Positions 8,187 through 16,500 of a DNA stretch of 64,000 nucleotides are shown in pieces (within the stretch, counting starts at the first letter, position 1; every line of letters begins with the position of its first letter). The notes beneath the pieces are model-generated. The model was not told the DNA's origin and searched no databases. It saw only the letters and a program-made list of their open reading frames with translations. The stretch spans positions 198,791 to 262,790 of the forward strand of contig JAWKYG010000007.1 of NCBI GenBank assembly GCA_041396585.1. The letters are read 5' to 3'. A program made the position numbers and the translations under genes. Source of the DNA: JAUIAI01 sp041396585 (GTDB lineage: Bacteria; Pseudomonadota; Gammaproteobacteria; Burkholderiales; Burkholderiaceae_E).

Positions 8187-11100
8187 GCGCTTTGCTCCAG
8201 CGCCGGCTCATCTGCGATGCCCTGGATCACATGGCGCTTGCGCGCGAGCAGATAGTAAATGGCCGGCACCACGAACAAGGTCATCAGGGTGCCGAACAAC
8301 ATGCCGCCCACGATCACCATGCCGATCTGCACCCGGCTCTCGGAGCCGGCGCCAGTGGCGATGGCCAGCGGCACCGCCCCGAGCACGGTAGAGAAGGTGG
8401 TCATCAGGATCGGCCGCAGACGCAGACTCGAGGCCTCGATGATCGCTTCGCGCAGGCCGGTACCGGCATCACGCAACTGGTTGGAGAACTCGACGATCAG
8501 GATCCCGTGTTTGGCGATCAGCCCGACCAGCGTGATCAGACCGATCTGGCTGTAGACATTGAGCGTGCCTCCGGTGAACTTCAGCAGGGCCAGGCCGCCG
8601 GCCAGGGACAGCGGCACCGCGATCAGGATCGTGAACGGGTCGATGAAGCTCTCGAACTGGGCACTCAGCACCAGATAGATAAAGGCCAGTGCCAGCACGA
8701 ACGTGAACAACAGCGCGCTCGACGATTGAACGAACTCGCGCGTCGGGCCGTCGTAGTCGGTGGTGAAGCCCTCGGGCAGATGTTTTTCGATGGCCTGGCC
8801 GATCACGGCCAGCGCATCGCCCATCGCCGCACCCGGCGCGAGGCTCGCGGTGATGGTGATCGCGCGACGCTGGGCGAAGTGGTTCAGCTCACGGGCCCCG
8901 ATCTGCGGCCGCACTTCGACCATCGAAGACAAGGGCACCATCGCGCCGCTACGCGCACGCAGGAAAATGCCGTCGATCACCTCGGGAGTGCGCCGCTCGT
9001 CGGGCTCCACCTGCACGACGACGTTGTATTCCTCGCTGTTTTGCTTGAAGGTGCCAACACGACGCCCACCCAACATGGTTTCCAGCGTGCGGCCGATCGT
9101 GTCCACCGAAACGCCGGCATCGGCCGCCCGGTCACGATCGACACGGATACGCAGCTCCGGCTTGTTCAGCTTCAGATCGGTGTCCACGCCCTGCATCAGA
9201 CCACTGGTGCGCATCTGTTCGAGCAACGGCTCGATCTTGGCTTCCGTCTCGGCATAGGACAGAGAGCTCATGATCACCAGATTGATCGGCCGCGATCGCG
9301 GCGAGGCACCCAGCGACGGCGGCGCAACCGCGAATGCGCGCACGCCGGGGATGCCGAACAACTTGGGCTGCAACTCGCGGATCACGTCGATGGTGCTGCG
9401 TTCCCGCTCGCTCCAGTCGATCAGGCCGGTGAATGCCAGGCCCTGAGTCGAGGTCGGATTGCCGGCGATCATGAACACGCGGCGGAACTCGGGGATCCGC
9501 AGAACCTCGCGTTCGATACGCTCGGCATAGTTGTTCGTGTACCAGATGGACGAGCCTTCCGGAACCGAAAACACCGTGACGAAGACGCCGCGATCCTCGG
9601 TTGGCGCCAGTTCCGAACGCGTGTTCATGTAGAGCCAGGCCGAAGCACCCAGCAAGCCCAGCGCGACCAGCACCATCAGCCAACGCAGCTTGATCACCCA
9701 GCCCAGGAGCACGGAATACCCGCGCGTTAGCCCGCGCAGCCAGCGATCCATCGTGAGCGTGAACCAGCGTGGCGAATCACCATGCTTGAGCAGCCGTGAG
9801 CACATCATCGGTGACAAGGTCAGAGCAAGAAATCCGGACACGATGACCACCCCGGCCAGCGTGAGCGCGAACTCGGTGAACAGACGCCCGGTGCGGCCGG
9901 TGGAAAAGGCCACCGGCGCGAAGACGGCGGCCAGGGTCAGCGTCATCGCCACCACCGCGAACGCCACCTCGCGGGTGCCGGTGATCGCCGCCCAGATCGG
10001 CTCCTGACCACGCTCGAGATGTCTGAACACGTTCTCCAGCACGACGATCGCGTCATCCACGACCAGGCCGATCGCCACCACCAGCGCGAGCAGGGTCAGC
10101 GTGTTGATCGAAAAACCAAAAAAATCGATCATCGAGAACGCGGTGATCAGGCAGACCGGAATCGTCACCAGCGGAATGATCGCGGCACGCACGCCGCCCA
10201 GGAACAGGAAGGTCACCAGCGCGACCAGCACCACCGCTTCGGCGATCGTCTTGAACACAGCGGCAATCGAACGCTCGATAAATACCGTCGAGTCGTAGGC
10301 GATCGTGACCTCGACATCATCGGGCAGATCGGCCTGCAATTGCGGCAGCGCGTCGCGCAGGGCCTCGGAGAGGATCAGCGGATTGGCCGTGGCCTGCTTG
10401 ATCAGCCCCATCGCAACAGCATTCTTGCCATTGAAGCGCACGATGCTGCGCTCGGTCTCGGGCCCGATCGCCACACGCGCGACATCGCGGATGCGCACCG
10501 GGTAGCCATCGACCACCCGCACCACGACCTGCTCGAATTCGGACTTGTCGTTCAGATCGGTGCGCGAGATCACGCTCAGTTCGCGCGTGCTGTTCTCGAT
10601 CTTGCCAGTCGGCATCTCCACGTTCTGGCGCCGCAGCGCATCCTCGATATCGGACACTGCCAGACCGAAGGCGGCCAGACGATCCGGTTCGATCCAGATG
10701 CGCATCGCATAGACACGGTCGCCGAATATCTGCACGTCGGCCGCGCCCGGCAATGTCTGCAGGCGTGGCTTGACGAAGCGAACGGCGAGATCCGAGACCT
10801 CGAGCGACGAGCGCGTGGCCGAAGAAAAGGCCAGCCAGACGACCGCGCGGGCATCGGCCTCGACCTTGGAGATGATCGGCTCCTGAATATCGGCCGGCAG
10901 GCGCCCGCGTACACGCGAGACCCGGTCGCGGACATCGGCGGCCGCGCTGTCCGGATCACGATCGAGCCGGAACCGGACTGTGATCTGGCTGCGCTCGGCG
11001 CGCGACGTGGAGGTCACCACATCCACACCCTCGATGCCGGAGACCGAATCTTCGATGGGCTTGGTGACTTGCGACTCGATGATCTCGGCCGAGGCACCGA

Positions 11101-11254
11101 GATAATCGGTGCGTACGGTCACCACGGGTTCGTCGATGTTCGGATACTCGCGAATCTGCAGCCGGTTGTAGGAAACCAGGCCGAGCAGCACGAGCACCAG
11201 CGACAATACGGTCGCGAAAACCGGCCGCGCAATGCAGGTATCGGAAAGCTTCAT
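8183..11254 (-). CDS. RND multidrug efflux permease (HAE1 type)
   Basis: 1023-residue inner-membrane proton antiporter of the AcrB/MexB superfamily. It begins with the canonical IARPVFATVLSLVLVLLGLV helix. The large periplasmic loop holds the usual REYPNIDEPVVTVRTDYLGA motif. The proton-relay helix has the paired aspartates (VAIGLVVDDAIVVLENV). Twelve hydrophobic segments in two halves are visible. It forms an operon with the upstream adaptor gene (82 bases away). No outer-membrane channel gene is adjacent, so the pump must use a TolC/OprM-type protein encoded elsewhere. Substrates cannot be read from sequence. It sits inside the normally contiguous rnhA-dnaQ pair. Confidence 0.95.
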   Translation of the reverse strand: MKLSDTCIARPVFATVLSLVLVLLGLVSYNRLQIREYPNIDEPVVTVRTDYLGASAEIIESQVTKPIEDSVSGIEGVDVVTSTSRAERSQITVRFRLDRDPDSAAADVRDRVSRVRGRLPADIQEPIISKVEADARAVVWLAFSSATRSSLEVSDLAVRFVKPRLQTLPGAADVQIFGDRVYAMRIWIEPDRLAAFGLAVSDIEDALRRQNVEMPTGKIENSTRELSVISRTDLNDKSEFEQVVVRVVDGYPVRIRDVARVAIGPETERSIVRFNGKNAVAMGLIKQATANPLILSEALRDALPQLQADLPDDVEVTIAYDSTVFIERSIAAVFKTIAEAVVLVALVTFLFLGGVRAAIIPLVTIPVCLITAFSMIDFFGFSINTLTLLALVVAIGLVVDDAIVVLENVFRHLERGQEPIWAAITGTREVAFAVVAMTLTLAAVFAPVAFSTGRTGRLFTEFALTLAGVVIVSGFLALTLSPMMCSRLLKHGDSPRWFTLTMDRWLRGLTRGYSVLLGWVIKLRWLMVLVALGLLGASAWLYMNTRSELAPTEDRGVFVTVFSVPEGSSIWYTNNYAERIEREVLRIPEFRRVFMIAGNPTSTQGLAFTGLIDWSERERSTIDVIRELQPKLFGIPGVRAFAVAPPSLGASPRSRPINLVIMSSLSYAETEAKIEPLLEQMRTSGLMQGVDTDLKLNKPELRIRVDRDRAADAGVSVDTIGRTLETMLGGRRVGTFKQNSEEYNVVVQVEPDERRTPEVIDGIFLRARSGAMVPLSSMVEVRPQIGARELNHFAQRRAITITASLAPGAAMGDALAVIGQAIEKHLPEGFTTDYDGPTREFVQSSSALLFTFVLALAFIYLVLSAQFESFIDPFTILIAVPLSLAGGLALLKFTGGTLNVYSQIGLITLVGLIAKHGILIVEFSNQLRDAGTGLREAIIEASSLRLRPILMTTFSTVLGAVPLAIATGAGSESRVQIGMVIVGGMLFGTLMTLFVVPAIYYLLARKRHVIQGIADEPALEQSA

Positions 11255-11336
11255 CTGACGGCCCTCTCAGGCAGGCTTTTGCGGCATACCGGGTTGCTCA
11301 ACGGGCGACACCCGGCGTGCATTGTTCGAGACAGGT

Positions 11337-12581
11337 TCAGCGCGCCGGCGCGCGGGCGGATTCGCCGTCGGCGACGATCCGCACTGGCGCTTCGGCACCG
11401 CGCAGATTGATCTGCCCGGCAAGGACGACAGTATCGCCGATCGCCAGGCCTTCGAGCACCTCGACCATGCCCTCCTGACGGGCTCCGAGCCGGACCGGGA
11501 TCCGCCTGGCCTTGCCGTCATTGACCCGGTAGACGAACTGCCCTTCGGCATCGGGCACGATCACCGCCTCGGGCACCATGACGGCATCGACGCGCTGGCC
11601 GAGCACCAGGCGCGCCCGTGCGAACATGCCCGGACGCAACAACCTGTGGTCATTGGCGATCCGACCGCGAATGATGACCGAGCGCCCGCCGTCATCGAGC
11701 CGTGCATCGATGGTCTCGACCTCGGCGTCGAAATCGCGCCCCGGATAGGCGTCGAAACCGACCCGGATCGGCTGGCCACGACGCAGGCGCGAGAAAAGCC
11801 GCTCCGGGACGCGGAAGTCCAGCTTCAGGCTGGTGAGGTCATCGAGCCGCACCAGGGGCGTGCCCGCCTGCACATAATCGCCGAGATCAACCTGCAACAG
11901 CCCGATCACGCCATCGAACGGAGCACGGATCCGCGTCTTGTCCAGACGCGCCTGGACGACCTGCAGGCGCGCCTCGAGCACTTCCACGTTGCTGCGCGCT
12001 TCATCGCGCGAGCGTTCGCTGACAAACGCCTGGCTGGCGAGATTGGTGGTGCGCTTCAGATTGGCCCTGGCCAGGCCGAGCTCGGCACGCGCCTGCGCAA
12101 ACTCGGCCTCGATCACAGAGCGATCCAGCCTGAACAGCTCGTCGCCAGCCGCCACCGACTGGCCGTCGGCAACGCGTATCGAATCGATACGCCCGGCGAT
12201 CTCGGGCTTGATCAATACCGATTGGGCCGCCAGCAGGGTACCGACCGCGGTGACCTGGTCTTCGATGTTACGGCCGACCGACTTGGTCACGGTCACTGCC
12301 GTGGGACGCGCCGGCGGCCTGCCACCCTGGGCCGGAGCAGCGCCCGGCTTGCCGGCGCCAGACTTGCCCGCACCAGGACCGCCGGCACCGACCCTGGCCG
12401 CACCCTGCCCGCCTGCGGTGACTGCCACCGTACCGGCGGCCTTGCGCGTGCCGTCCGACTCGGCAGAGGCCGACAGCCATGGTGCCCACGGCGGCTTGCC
12501 CGTGTGCTGCCATTGGTAAGCACCCCACCCGATGCCCAGCAACAGGGCAAGCGCGATCAGGGTTGTCAAAGCTCTGGACAT
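11337..12581 (-). CDS. RND periplasmic adaptor (membrane fusion protein)
   Basis: 414-residue adaptor linking the RND pump to an outer-membrane channel. A short N-terminal membrane anchor (TLIALALLLGIGWGAYQW) is followed by a Gly/Ala/Pro-rich linker. A lipoyl-like domain comes next (LAAQSVLIKPEIAGRIDSIR and APFDGVIGLLQVDLGDYVQA), with an intervening alpha hairpin (FAQARAELGLARANLKRT, SNVEVLEARLQVVQARLD). The beta-barrel region (VRLDDLTSLKLDFRVPERLF) and C-terminal membrane-proximal domain complete it. Start ATG 12581 is preferred over TTG 12593. There is no lipobox, so the protein stays attached by its N-terminal helix. Its gene follows rnhA and precedes the permease gene. Confidence 0.93.
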   Translation of the reverse strand: MSRALTTLIALALLLGIGWGAYQWQHTGKPPWAPWLSASAESDGTRKAAGTVAVTAGGQGAARVGAGGPGAGKSGAGKPGAAPAQGGRPPARPTAVTVTKSVGRNIEDQVTAVGTLLAAQSVLIKPEIAGRIDSIRVADGQSVAAGDELFRLDRSVIEAEFAQARAELGLARANLKRTTNLASQAFVSERSRDEARSNVEVLEARLQVVQARLDKTRIRAPFDGVIGLLQVDLGDYVQAGTPLVRLDDLTSLKLDFRVPERLFSRLRRGQPIRVGFDAYPGRDFDAEVETIDARLDDGGRSVIIRGRIANDHRLLRPGMFARARLVLGQRVDAVMVPEAVIVPDAEGQFVYRVNDGKARRIPVRLGARQEGMVEVLEGLAIGDTVVLAGQINLRGAEAPVRIVADGESARAPAR

Positions 12582-12632
12582 GGATGATTCCAATTCGAAG
12601 AACGAAACGAGACCGGCGGCCGCAGACCGCGC

Positions 12633-13073
12633 TCAGCGACGCGCGGCAAGACCGACACCGCGATTGGCCAGCGCATCGGCGCGCTCGTTGCCGGCATGGC
12701 CGGCATGGCCGCGAACCCATCGCCAGCTGATCTCGAAGCCGTCGGCGAGGTCGGCCAGCTTCTGCCAGAGATCGGCATTCTTGACCGGTTTGCGCGCCGA
12801 AGTCTTCCAGCCGCGCGCGCGCCACCCGGCCAGCCACTCGGTGATGCCCTTCTGAACATACTGGGAATCCGTGTAGATCGTCACCGGGAGCTGGCTGCGC
12901 AGCGCCTGCAGGGCCTCGATCACCGCGATCAATTCCATGCGATTGTTGGTCGTGAGGGGCTCTCCGCCAAAGAGCTCGCGCTCGTGTTCGCCGCAAACCA
13001 GAAGCGCTCCCCAGCCGCCAGGGCCCGGATTGCCCTTACAGGCACCATCCGTATAGATGATTATATTTTTCAT
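12633..13073 (-). CDS. rnhA: Ribonuclease HI
   Basis: 146-residue RNase H that removes RNA from RNA-DNA hybrids. The start at 13073 (MKNIIIYTDGACKGNPGPGG) matches the family N-terminus. The catalytic carboxylates are all present: Asp9 (YTDGACKGNPG), Glu47 (NNRMELIAVIEAL), Asp69 (IYTDSQYV) and Asp133 (NERADALAN), with His123 in RGHAGH. It is the first gene of a minus-strand unit rnhA-adaptor-pump-dnaQ. Confidence 0.96.
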   Translation of the reverse strand: MKNIIIYTDGACKGNPGPGGWGALLVCGEHERELFGGEPLTTNNRMELIAVIEALQALRSQLPVTIYTDSQYVQKGITEWLAGWRARGWKTSARKPVKNADLWQKLADLADGFEISWRWVRGHAGHAGNERADALANRGVGLAARR

Positions 13074-13362
13074 ATCGGGGAACAATGAGAAGAAATTCAC
13101 GGGCAGTCCCCGCGCGGACACTTGCCGAAGTGGCGCATGGATTCTAAGCTCGGCGCAAACGCGTTCCAGGCAGGCGCCGGGTCAGGGCCGCGCCGGTTCG
13201 GAAAGCGAAGGCGGGTCCGCGTCAGGGGCCGCGCCGTCAGCCGTGCAGCGAGATGATCGACCAACGGGCAGTCACAAGGCCTGGGGCGGCGGTTGCGCCG
13301 GCGCGAATAGCGCGCGGCGCCCGGCCAGGCATCGTTGGTCCAACCATAGCCGGGGGACTTCC

Positions 13363-14574
13363 ATGATTACCGGTCAACTGGCCCGATTCCTGGGCACGAT
13401 ACGCAGCAAGAACCCGGTTCCCGCGCGGGTGATCCTGTGGGATGGATCCGAGCATCCGCTGGGCGACGAGCCGCGGGTCGCGATCAAGCTGCGCAGCGCC
13501 AAGGCGCTGCGCTATCTCCTGCCACCCACGCTGGAGAATCTCGGCGAGGCCTATGTCGAGGGCGAGATCGACGCCGAAGGCGATATCCGCGATGTCATCG
13601 ATGTCGCCAGCCGGCTGGCCGAGGCCGGTTCGAGTTCGCGGCTCGGCGCTCTGCCCACCTGGGCGCGCACCCATACGCGGCAAAGTGATCGTGAGGCGGT
13701 CCACTATCACTACGATATCTCCAACGAGTTCTACCGTCTGTTCCTCGATGAGCAGATGGTCTATTCGTGTGCCTACTTCGAGCATCCGGGGATGACGCTC
13801 GAGGCTGCCCAGGTGGCCAAGCTCGATCTGATCTGTCGCAAGCTGCGCCTGGCGCCCGGCATGCGCCTGCTGGACATCGGCTGCGGCTGGGGAGCGCTGG
13901 CGCTGCACGCGGCCCGCCACTATCAGTGCGAGGTGGTCGGAATCACGCTTGCCGACCGGCAGTTCGAGCTCGCCAGAGAGCGGGTCGCGCAGGCCGGCCT
14001 GGAGGAACGCATCGATATCCGGCTGCAGGACTACCGCGACGTTCCCGAGCTGGCCGGCTTCGACCGTATCAGTTCGGTGGGCATGTTCGAGCATGTCGGC
14101 CTCAAACAGCTTGGCACGTATTTCTCCCGCGTCCATGACTTGCTCAAGCCGGGCGGCATGGCCTTGAACCATGGCATCACCTCGGCCGACCCGGACAGCC
14201 GCAGCGTCGGCCTGGGCGGCGGTGAGTTCATTGCCCGCTATGTGTTTCCCGATGGCGAGCTGCCGCACGTGGCGCTGGCGATCAGCGAGTTATCGCGCGC
14301 CGGCCTCGAACTGGCCGACGCGGAGTCATTGCGGCGTCATTACGGACGCACCTTGTGGGCATGGTCGGAGCGGCTTGAAGGCCGCATCGACGAGGCCCGC
14401 GTGCTGGCCGGCGCGACCCGAACGCGGATCTGGCGCGCCTATCTTGCGGGCTGTGCCCATGCGTTCGACGCAGGCTGGATCAACATCTATCAGTTGCTGG
14501 TCGGACGGCCGCGAGAATCGGGCACCGGGCAGGACATAGACCAGCCGATGACACGCGACTATATGTACCGCTGA
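13363..14574 (+). CDS. cfa: Cyclopropane-fatty-acyl-phospholipid synthase family protein
   Basis: 403-residue SAM-dependent enzyme that methylenates cis double bonds of membrane phospholipid acyl chains. The ATG at 13363 follows a GGGGGA ribosome site. The N-terminal domain (residues 1-100) precedes the family segment AVHYHYDISNEFYRLFLDEQ, then MVYSCAYFEHPGMTLEAAQ. The SAM-binding loop is LLDIGCGWGALALHAARHY. Later motifs SVGMFEHVG and YVFPDGELPHVA are typical of Cfa. The gene is divergent from rnhA and convergent with the YafS-like methyltransferase. About 290 bases lie between the rnhA and cfa starts and presumably carry both promoters; I see no clear motif there. Confidence 0.92.
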   Translation: MITGQLARFLGTIRSKNPVPARVILWDGSEHPLGDEPRVAIKLRSAKALRYLLPPTLENLGEAYVEGEIDAEGDIRDVIDVASRLAEAGSSSRLGALPTWARTHTRQSDREAVHYHYDISNEFYRLFLDEQMVYSCAYFEHPGMTLEAAQVAKLDLICRKLRLAPGMRLLDIGCGWGALALHAARHYQCEVVGITLADRQFELARERVAQAGLEERIDIRLQDYRDVPELAGFDRISSVGMFEHVGLKQLGTYFSRVHDLLKPGGMALNHGITSADPDSRSVGLGGGEFIARYVFPDGELPHVALAISELSRAGLELADAESLRRHYGRTLWAWSERLEGRIDEARVLAGATRTRIWRAYLAGCAHAFDAGWINIYQLLVGRPRESGTGQDIDQPMTRDYMYR

Positions 14575-14622
14575 TAAGCAGACCGCGGACGGCCGGGCCC
14601 GGCGCACCGCGCCCCCTGCCGT

Positions 14623-15552
14623 TCAGCGACGGCTCATCTCGCGAACCCGTGGCTGCCCCACCCTGGAGGGTGTGACCACGGCAGCGGTGGCGCGCCGGCG
14701 GCGGCTCTCGCGCCAGACCGGGCCGATGATCCGCATGCCGCGCACCCGCTTGACCGCGGTCAGCGCATACACCGCACCCAGGATCGGCCACCAACGATCA
14801 CCGGCCGCCTCGAGAAAGGCCGTGCGTTCGAGCCAGCGCGCCGAGCGCACCGGCGGCCGATAGCAGCCATAGCTGCCGCGTTCGGTCTCGAAGCTCAGCA
14901 GCTTGAGCCAGTCTCTCAGCCTTGGCAGACCGATGAAATGACCATGCGCCGGCATCAGCGACCTGCCCCTCAGGCGCGCCAGCATCTGTGCGGTTCCCCA
15001 AAGGCTCATCGGGTTGAAGCCGGTCATGATCAGCCGCCCCTCCGGGCGCAGCACCCGGGCGACTTCGCGCAGCACCTGGTGCGGGTCGTCGGCAAACTCC
15101 AGCACATGCGGCAGCACGACGAGGTCGATACTGTCCGACTCGAAGGGCAGTTCCTCGTAGGTGTCGATGACCAGATCCGGGCGCCGATGCCCGGGCCGGT
15201 AGTGGGCCGCACCATCGCTGCGCGTCACGGTCAGGCGCGACAGCGCACGATTCTGGCGCAGGGAAAGCAATTCGCGCATGCCACATTGCACGGCCGCGTA
15301 GCCGAAGACATCGGCGACCATGTGATCGAGTTGCTCCTGCTCCCAGTCGAGCACATAGCGGCCGATCGGCGAGGCAAGCCAGTCGCGCCAATCGGTGGCC
15401 ATACGCGGGCCGTCGGGTTCGCGTGGCCCCTGCGGGGCACCGTCGGTACCCGGCCCGGACGGTTGCGGCGAATCTTCAGAGCGATCCGGTCGCGACGCGC
15501 CGGCGTCCGGCGAGGGGATGGCCGTCCCTATAATGGATTCAGGCTTATTCAC
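14623..15552 (-). CDS. Class I SAM methyltransferase, YafS-like
   Basis: Methyltransferase of 259-309 residues, depending on the start. The ATG at 15552 adds a Pro/Asp/Gly-rich segment of about 50 residues; ATG 15402 (MATDWRDWLASPIGRYVLDW) begins the conserved part. The methyltransferase core includes LPFESDSIDLVVLPHVLEFA, DPHQVLREVARVLRPEGRLI and MTGFNPMSLWG. It occupies the place of yafS between gloB and rnhA in E. coli and many other proteobacteria, which supports the assignment more than the fold does. Substrate unknown. It is divergent from gloB, with only 17 bases between the longer start and the gloB ATG, so the shorter start would leave more room for promoters. Confidence 0.8.
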   Translation of the reverse strand: MNKPESIIGTAIPSPDAGASRPDRSEDSPQPSGPGTDGAPQGPREPDGPRMATDWRDWLASPIGRYVLDWEQEQLDHMVADVFGYAAVQCGMRELLSLRQNRALSRLTVTRSDGAAHYRPGHRRPDLVIDTYEELPFESDSIDLVVLPHVLEFADDPHQVLREVARVLRPEGRLIMTGFNPMSLWGTAQMLARLRGRSLMPAHGHFIGLPRLRDWLKLLSFETERGSYGCYRPPVRSARWLERTAFLEAAGDRWWPILGAVYALTAVKRVRGMRIIGPVWRESRRRRATAAVVTPSRVGQPRVREMSRR

Positions 15553-15569
15553 GACAGCAAGGGCATCGC

Positions 15570-16435
15570 ATGAGTTCCGAAACGGGCGCCGGACGGACCA
15601 CCCACTGGCCTTGGCAGCACGCGGCCGAGCCGCATGCAGACATTATCCGGGTACCCGCATTCGACGACAATTACCTCTGGTTGATCAAGGACATAGACGG
15701 CAATGCCGCAGTCGTCGACCCGGGCGACGCTCAGCCGGTTCAGGCGGCGCTGCGCGCCCACGGACTGCGTCTGAGTGCCATCCTGATCACCCATCACCAC
15801 GGCGATCATATCGGCGGAGTCGCGGAACTGGTCCGGCATTGGGCATGCCCGGTGTATGGGCCGGCCAGCGATCTCGAGCGCATCCCGATGATCACCGAGC
15901 CCGTGGCCGATGGCGATTCCCGCACCCTGACCGCGCCGGCGATCGAGTTCAGCGTCATCGAGGTGCCAGGTCACACGATTTCCCATATCGCCTACTACTG
16001 CCGCGCCGTTGGCGCCCGCGATGAGCGCGGCGCGCTGTTCTGCGGCGACACCTTGTTCGCCGCCGGCTGCGGCCGCATGTTCGAGGGCCGGCCGGATCAG
16101 ATGCTGGCGTCACTGAAGAAGCTGGCCGCGCTGCCTGGTGACACCCTGTCTACCGCCCATGAGTACACGGTGTCCAATCTGCGCTTTGCCGCGGTGGCCG
16201 AACCCGACAGCGACGCGGTCGCGCAGCGGTTGGCAGAACGCAACAGATGCGCGCCGCCAATGTGGCCACCGTTCCGAGCACGATCGCCATCGAACAGGCC
16301 AGCAATCCGTTTCTACGCACCGCGGCAACAGGCGTTCTCGCGGCCGTCGGCGCGCACCTTGGCAAGCCCGCCAGCGACGAAGTTCAGGCGTTTGCCGGTC
16401 TGCGCGGCTGGAAGGATGTCTTCCGCCCGACTTGA
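15570..16435 (+). CDS. gloB: Hydroxyacylglutathione hydrolase (glyoxalase II), one frameshift
   Basis: Metallo-beta-lactamase-fold enzyme that splits S-D-lactoylglutathione, the second step of methylglyoxal detoxification. It has THHHGDHIGG (metal site), PGHTISHIAYY, CGDTLFAAGCGRMFEG and AHEYTVSNLRFA, all characteristic of glyoxalase II. The last 60 residues are in another frame from about 16243: MRAANVATVPSTIAIEQASN, PFLRTAATGV, GWKDVFRPT. These are the expected glutathione-binding C-terminus, so a single indel near GAACGCAACAG separates the halves. The repaired protein is about 288 residues. Confidence 0.9.
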
Positions 16436-16465
16436 CCACCGCCAGCCCGCTGCGTAGCATTGAGC

Positions 16466-16487
16466 CTAATCCTTTAGGATCAATTAG
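16466..16487 (+). promoter_or_regulatory. Inverted repeat in the mltD leader
   Basis: CTAATCCTTTAGGATCAATTAG contains ATCCT-TT-AGGAT flanked by CTAAT and ATTAG, so it can fold as an interrupted hairpin. It lies between the gloB stop and the mltD start, 13 bases before the TTG. It has no T-run, so it is not a classic terminator. It may be an operator or a leader structure. Confidence 0.25.
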
Positions 16488-16500
16488 TTGGGGGCTGGTT

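Noticed and set aside
8192..11410. Two long plus-strand frames opposite the RND pump
   Set aside because: They are shadows of the permease; no signal, domain or ribosome site supports them.
14575..14622. GC-rich inverted segments between cfa and the YafS-like gene as a two-way terminator
   Set aside because: No clean stem with a T-run could be drawn; the region is simply GC-rich.
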